In this document: positions 17,105 to 21,688 of the stretch, in pieces | Layout of the letters: each line of letters starts with the position of its first letter | Numbering within the stretch: position 1 is the first letter of the stretch | NCBI GenBank assembly: GCA_025349905.2 | Contig: MU624604.1 | Span: 1 to 21,688 of the forward strand | DNA length: 21,688 nucleotides | Reading direction: 5' to 3' | DNA from: Blastocladiella britannica | Taxonomy: Eukaryota; Blastocladiomycota; Blastocladiomycetes; Blastocladiales; Blastocladiaceae | Translations under genes and position numbers: made by a program | Notes under the pieces: generated by a model | Databases searched by the model: none | What the model was told of the DNA's origin: nothing | What the model saw: only the letters and a program-made list of their open reading frames with translations

Positions 17105-18272
17105 ATGACCAACATCACCACTGCCATCTACGCCATTGGCGCCGGTAACCCGACCGACGTGCTTCGGTATTGTTTTCTCCTCCCTTGAACTCATTCCAAA
17201 CCTTTTGATCGCACACTTACAACAAAATGGATACAGTGTTGGCCAGATCGCCATCCCCGAGCTCGGCGCGCAGGACGTGCACATTCGGTTCCTGGCGGCC
17301 AGCGTCAACCCGTCCGACATGGGCGCCATCAAGGGCTCGTACCCGACGCCCCTGGGCAAGACCCCAACCGCCACCACTCCTACCGGCGAGCCGATCCGCG
17401 GTGTTCCCGGTTTCGAGGGCGTTGCCGAGGTCGTGGCGCTCGGAGCTGAGGCAGCCACCACCACGCACCCGACGCTGGCGTCGCCGACCGACGCGTCCCC
17501 TTACTTGTCGGTGGGCGACTGGGTGATCCCGTTCGGCTCGTCGGTCGGATCGTGGCGCCGCGACGCGGTGGTGCCCGTCAAGGCGGTGCTGCGTGTTCCC
17601 AAGACGCTGAGCCCTGCCGCCGCCGCCACGCTGATGGTCAACCCGACCACGGCGCTGCGCATGCTCACCGACTACGTGACGCTGGGTCAAGGCGACGTGG
17701 TGGTGCAGAACGCGGGCAACTCGGCCGTGGGCCAGTACGTTGGGCAGATCTCGCGCGCCCGCGGGTACACGTGCGTGTCGGTGGTGCGTGATCGGCCGGA
17801 CTTTGACGCCACCGCGGTCCTGCTCAAGTCCCAGGGGGCCGCTCATGTCGTCCGTCCCGCCGACCTGGCGGCGCTGGTGGCCGCCCACCCGGAGTGGAAG
17901 GTTCGGCTGGCGTTCAACGCGGTGGGCCCTGCGCCCGAGATCATTTCGGTGCTGAGCCCCGGCGCCATCTTTGTCACGTACGGTGCCATGACGTCGGACC
18001 CGTTGGCCATCAACCCGGGCCTGTTCATCATCAAGGACCTGACGCTCAAGGGGTTCTGGCTGTCGCAGTGGGGCAAGACGGCACCCGCCGGTGCGTACCG
18101 GGCCATGATTGACGAGCTCATTGCCATGTACGGCACGGGAGCGCTGCAGACGCCCGAGTTTGCCGAGATTGTGGTGGCGGCCGAGAACCCGGACCACAAG
18201 GCCATTGTCGACGGCATTGCCGCCGCCGGCGCCAGTTTCCTGGGTCGCAAGCAGCTGATTGTGTTCCAGTAA
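17105..18272 (+). CDS. ETR1: Mitochondrial-type 2-enoyl thioester reductase (ETR1/MECR family)
   Basis: NADPH-dependent reduction of trans-2-enoyl-ACP, the last step of mitochondrial type II fatty acid synthesis (lipoate precursor). Exons 17105-17166 and 17237-18272 give 365 aa; splicing joins NPTDVLR to VGQIAIPEL. It is a medium-chain dehydrogenase/reductase fold: SVNPSDMGAIKGSYP at 44-57 with the Tyr expected to be catalytic (Tyr56), GFEGVAEVV, the nucleotide-binding NAGNSAVGQYVGQ (about 179-191), VTYGAMTSDP, and the family block KDLTLKGFWLSQW. There is no zinc-binding set, as expected. The N-terminus is short and lacks an Arg-rich amphipathic presequence, odd for a matrix enzyme; a missed upstream exon or internal signal is possible. 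Strong GC third-position bias suggests good expression. The gene has a TATA box, a G-free leader, and converges on the TRIC-like gene with 27 bp between stops. Confidence 0.93.
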
Positions 18273-18299
18273 AATGTAAATTTATACGATATGATACTT

Positions 18300-19384
18300 T
18301 TAGGGGGTATTGCGGCCTTTGTTGTTGCGATGACGGACGGCCTTGGTCGACCGCTTCTTGGGCGTGCCGAGGGGAGACGAATCGAGGGCCGTGGACGTGG
18401 CCGAGGGCGACACCACCACCGAATCCTCTGCTCCGACAGTTGGTCGCTGTTGATTCTGCGGTGGCACCTTGGAGGAGACGATCCGCTTCTTCTTGAGACC
18501 GAGATTGCGGGCCCAGTGGTACAGCACCTGCAGCATCAGCGCGGCGGCAGCAAACAGACACGCCCCGCCCTTGGCCACACCCGCGTCCACAATAGTGAAC
18601 CCAACGACCGAGGACATCAGAGGTGAGGTGGCAGACGCGTAGCCCACGGCGACGGTAGCCGCCAGCAGCACGTCAAAGGTAGCCCGAGGTGCGCCGACGC
18701 GCCACTCGCGCTGGGTGACGCCAAAGACACCCGCGATTAGTCCTCCACCGCAACCCGAGAGCGTGCCACCCAGCACGATGGCAGGGAGCGAGGTGTTGAT
18801 GGGTGCCGGCAACGACCGCACCGTGTCAATGGCAAAGGCCGAGATGGCCAGCGCGCGTGAGGCGCCGTCGGCAGCCGCCAAAGCCAGATTCAAGGGCAGA
18901 CCGAGCAAGTTGTGAATGCGCAGGACCAGGGGCAAGTACCGGTAGGCCAGGTACACGAGCGTGTAGATGGTCAGAGGGTCCGAGGTGGCGAACCAGCCGG
19001 GGGTACGCGCGAGGAGGATCGCTGTATATTTATATGGCCATTGAGGACAGGGTAACGCGTATAAGAAGAAAAAGTACACGGACAGGTCAAGGTGGTCCCG
19101 CCAAACGACAGGACCAAAAGAGCCACCCACGAGTGCAGCACGCCCGTCTCCGGGTGCATCTTGTTGAGGAGCGCGGCCGTGACTGCCATGGCGTGCATCA
19201 CCGCCACGTACGACACGTAGATCGGGCCAGCGCGGAACCCGGCCCGCGCCGACCACACTGCCAGGTCGCGGGCAGCAGTGGTGGCGGGCACGGCCGCATA
19301 GTGCGCGTACAGGGCCGGCAAGCGGTCGGTCAGGTACAGCTGCAGCTGCAGCAGATCGGTTGTTGACGGAGCGACGATGGCCAT
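18300..19384 (-). CDS. TRIC-like (trimeric intracellular cation channel) membrane protein
   Basis: Exons 19384-19084 and 19021-18300 give 340 aa. TRIC channels are ER/SR monovalent cation (potassium) channels that balance charge during calcium release. The order fits the family: a first membrane segment (FRAGPIYVSYVAVMHAMAVT), then HSWVALLVLSFGGTTLTS with the small-residue helix, LLARTPGWFATSDPLTIYTL in the place of 'lG.pp...l.n', a third helix ending in YLPLVLRI, and TLSGCGGGLIAGVFGV matching the Gly-rich pore helix near the fifth segment. Two more hydrophobic segments follow, then a basic tail (LKKKRIVSSK ... KKRSTKAVRHRNNKGR) that could retain it in the ER. The assignment rests on pattern and hydropathy by eye, so it is moderate. 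The 62-nt intron has donor GTCCGT. The leader has A15 three bases before the ATG. Confidence 0.62.
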
Positions 19385-20033
19385 TTCTTTTTTTTTTTTT
19401 TTCGATCAATGTGGAAAATGATTTGCTTGTTGGATAGGTTTTTTTTTTTTGACGGGCGATTGCGTGTTGTATATGGTATTCCTTCCCCTTCACTTCACAT
19501 TGTATTTTTGATAGGACGAAAGTAAGCAACAAGCGAGCGCGGATCAAGGCCAAGATCAAGCAGGAATCCAGGATCAAAGTATCAAACGGGTTGGATCGGG
19601 AGCGGTCGGCGGGGTCGGGATGAGTGGAAATAGCTGGAGTGGAAGAAATCTTTTGGAAATATTTGATCCCTGGGCTGGAGCTAGAAAGCTGGGTTGTCGG
19701 AATGGCAGTGGAAACCCAAGCTGGATATCCTATTACTGGATCAAAAAAAAAAAAAATGGTCATGGAAGGACCGGCCGGAATATCGACAAGAAAACCGGAT
19801 TGGTTTGACATTGGTAAGAAGATGAGAATTGTAATTCAGATGGAAGGATTGGGACACGAGAAATCCATGCAAAGTGAATCGTTCAGTTGCGTTTGGCGCC
19901 GCACCTGTGTGCGTTTGATCCGCTCCGTTCATTTTTTTTTTTTCTGAGGTGGGCTTGGGCCGTGTCGTTGTTGTCGGTCGCCGCCCCCTCTTTCTCTTCA
20001 GAGCAACCGGGTATTGTATCTATATCGTCTGGA
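19385..20033. other. Intergenic, homopolymer-rich divergent promoter region
   Basis: About 650 bp between the TRIC-like gene (-) and the next gene (+). It carries T15 (19388-19402), T12 (19439-19450), A14 (19743-19756) and T12 (19932-19943). Poly(dA:dT) tracts of this kind typically exclude nucleosomes at promoters. Short open frames on both strands translate to Lys/Phe runs from these tracts and show no coding bias. No TATA box is certain and no RNA gene is visible. Confidence 0.6.
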
Positions 20034-21373
20034 ATGGCCCGTCTGCTACCCCTGTACCGTCGCGCCGGCGCGGACCCCGTCGGCTCCTCCTCTTCGGCTT
20101 TGACTTTGGCCACCACGACCTCCGCGACCGCAACAACGGCTCCACTACCACCACTGCCCGCCGCCGCCGCTGCCACTCAAGCCAAGCCGACTCCACTCGC
20201 ACTCGCAACGACTGCGACACTATCAACGTCAACTATGGCCTCAGCAGCAGCGTCTCCAATCGCCCTCGCGGCGTCCCCTTCCCCTTCATCCGCGACTGCC
20301 ACACTCGTCCCCGCGTCTGTTGGCGTCCAGTCCCTCGCTGGCACGCGCTTGTCGGATCCCCGCAACATTTTTTGTACGCGCTTCTTCTCATTGTTCATAG
20401 AAGAAGACACGAAGTAACAAACTTTATATCATGAACAGGGACTTTCCCGGACGTGCCTTACGACGGCGTGCTCGTGTTCAAATACGGATCCTGGCTGCCA
20501 GTAGACGGCTCGGGCCCGGTAGGCGCCGACGGCTGCGTGTGGATTGACTATGATTCGCACATGCAGGTCGCCGGCCGATGGACCCCCACCTGCGACAGCG
20601 GCCACCCTGCCGCCTGGGTGTGGACTGTTGGGGCGCTGTGGTCGGTCTTGATGTTGGTCGGACTCGGAGTGGCGGTGCGTGTGGCCCTGACCCGCTATCA
20701 GATGCGCAAGCACGAGGGGACCCGCCGGCCAACTTCCACCATGTCCGCTACCACTATGCGCCGCGCACAGAGCCACCGCAACAGCCAGTACAGCCGACGC
20801 AGCCACTACAGCCGGCACAGCCACTACTCGGTGCACAAGGACGAGCATCTGGCACCAGCATCACCGGGCAGCGAGGCAGCACTATCGCACTACACCAACC
20901 ACTCGCGCGCGTCGCACTCGTACGCCACCGTCCTATCCCCCTCGTCCCTGCCCTCATCTTCTTCGCACAACATCGCGTACCACGCGCTCGTCCCTTCCTC
21001 TGCTGCGGACGACGTGCACCTTTTACACGCGCCAGTCTCACCTCCGATGCCAATGTCGCCCATTGAAGAGGACATTGGCCTCGCGTCACCGACATTGTCA
21101 CCACCACCGTCGCCCGCAATGACCTACTCGCGCATTCCTTTGCCACGGTCGCCATCTCCATCCCGCATTCCATTGCCACGCTCTCCTGCCCTCTCTCCGC
21201 CCCCGATGTCGTCGCCAGTATGCGACGACGACGATCTCACTGCCGTGAACGGGTCGCTGGTGTCGCCCCGACTCAATGCGATTGCGGCCCCGATCAAGGC
21301 AGACTTAGCAACAACTGCTGGCAAGTCGTCGACATTGGCCCACCCTGACCACCCGTCTCCGCCGTCCCTGTGA
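20034..21373 (+). CDS. Hypothetical single-pass membrane protein, 424 aa, mucin-like N-terminus
   Basis: Exons 20034-20373 and 20439-21373; the join gives DPRNIF-WTFPDVPYDG. No family is recognised. Residues 17-105 are almost entirely Ala/Thr/Ser/Pro, as in heavily O-glycosylated wall or surface proteins. A short folded-looking part (about 114-172) has aromatic residues and two Cys (146, 165) that could form a disulfide. One transmembrane helix follows at about 173-197 (WVWTVGALWSVLMLVGLGVA), then a basic stop-transfer patch (RYQMRKHEGTRR). The cytoplasmic tail has a Ser/His/Tyr/Arg repeat (SQYSRRSHYSRHSHYS) and two copies of SRIPLPRSP. The layout suggests a surface sensor or adhesin. No N-terminal signal peptide is visible at this ATG, so the first exon is the least certain part; the second exon is clearly coding. 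Confidence 0.62.
21128..21187 (+). repeat. Tandem SRIPLPRSP-coding repeat (two copies, 33-nt period)
   Basis: Copies at 21128-21154 and 21161-21187 encode the same nine residues with several synonymous differences, so the duplication is old or selected at the protein level. The Pro-rich, basic motif with SP sites resembles SH3-binding or kinase-target sequence; this is inference. Confidence 0.8.
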
Positions 21374-21627
21374 TTGGGACGCACTATATCTGTTTTTTTT
21401 TAGTTGACTCTTGACTTTTTGTACTTGTGTATATGTGTATTCGTACCTTGTTTTGATCTCTTTTTTTTTTGTCACTCCACGGCTGCGCACTGAACAGAGT
21501 TCAGGTGTTGGAATTCTGTGATGGAAGTGAAGTGGAACAAAACGTCCGTTTTATCGCCAACGGAATTCTTCAGTCCTTGTTTTTCCTGCACCATGCAATT
21601 CAAAAAAAAAAATTTCAAAAAATTACC
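21374..21627. other. Intergenic region before the right-edge gene
   Basis: Holds T runs (about 21393-21401 and 21462-21471) after the membrane-protein gene, and an A-rich leader (21602-21624) before the next ATG. No other element is visible. Confidence 0.5.
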
Positions 21628-21688
21628 ATGTCCGCCCTCGCCACCGCCCCCGGCCTCGCCGCATCTGGCATCGCCACTGTCCTCGGCG
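21628..21688 (+). CDS. Start of a gene, partial (20 codons)
   Basis: ATG 21628 sits in a good context (ATTACCATGTCC) after an A-rich leader and opens a frame MSALATAPGLAASGIATVLG that runs off the window. The C-ending codon bias matches the other genes. Too short to identify. Confidence 0.5.
   Translation, partial: MSALATAPGLAASGIATVLG

Noticed and set aside
17217..18197. 326-codon open frame antisense to the ETR1-like gene
   Set aside because: Same codon-bias shadow effect; low-complexity Arg/Gly/His translation and no family resemblance.
19624..19947. 107-codon open frame between the TRIC-like gene and the next gene
   Set aside because: Lys and Phe runs come from homopolymer tracts, there is no coding bias and no ATG context; probably promoter DNA.
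19949..20434. Alternative 161-codon frame over exon 1 of the membrane protein
   Set aside because: Its translation is Arg-rich and irregular, and it does not splice in frame to the clearly coding second exon, whereas the frame from 20034 does through a GTACGC donor.

Overview
The window looks like a compact, GC-rich fungal nuclear genome segment. The signs are short spliceosomal introns (56-87 nt, 18 inferred), gene spacing often under 200 bp, a malate synthase ending in a peroxisomal tripeptide, a GPI-anchor mannosyltransferase, and an RNA-binding protein with the three-RRM arrangement of the fungal Rim4/Msa1-like group. An early-diverging (zoosporic) fungus is my guess, but nothing here fixes the phylum. 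I saw no tRNA, rRNA, CRISPR array or prokaryotic-style operon.

Layout. 1-1640 is a gene-poor, more AT-rich stretch. It begins inside a truncated non-LTR retrotransposon reverse transcriptase (2-247) and holds a G14/C7 tract and one doubtful transposase relic. From 1814 onward genes are packed: an unknown 196-aa protein (+); GPI mannosyltransferase PIGB/GPI10 (+, 5 exons); a Rim4/Msa1-like RRM protein (-, 6 exons); a TIM17-fold complex I subunit like NDUFA11 (-, 3 exons); malate synthase (+, 2 exons); a tandem-BTB protein (+, 1 exon); an unknown 323-aa protein (+); a LAT/SLC7-type amino-acid transporter (-, 2 exons); the PP2A activator PTPA (-, 3 exons); a mitochondrial-type 2-enoyl thioester reductase ETR1/MECR (+, 2 exons); a TRIC-like cation channel (-, 2 exons); an unknown single-pass membrane protein (+, 2 exons); and the first 20 codons of another gene at the right edge.

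The genes do not form one pathway. Several are metabolic or organellar: glyoxylate cycle, complex I, mitochondrial fatty acid synthesis, amino-acid uptake. Two divergent promoters (8373-8707, 16863-17104) and three convergent pairs (gaps of 174, 8 and 27 bp between stops) imply shared regulatory DNA and overlapping 3' ends.

The strongest genome-level signals are in the introns. All 18 inferred 5' splice sites have a pyrimidine at +4 (13 C, 5 T; never A), giving a GTNYG-type donor. All five introns whose length is a multiple of three are free of in-frame stops. Exon coordinates come from protein-family continuity and splice signals read by eye, not from transcripts.
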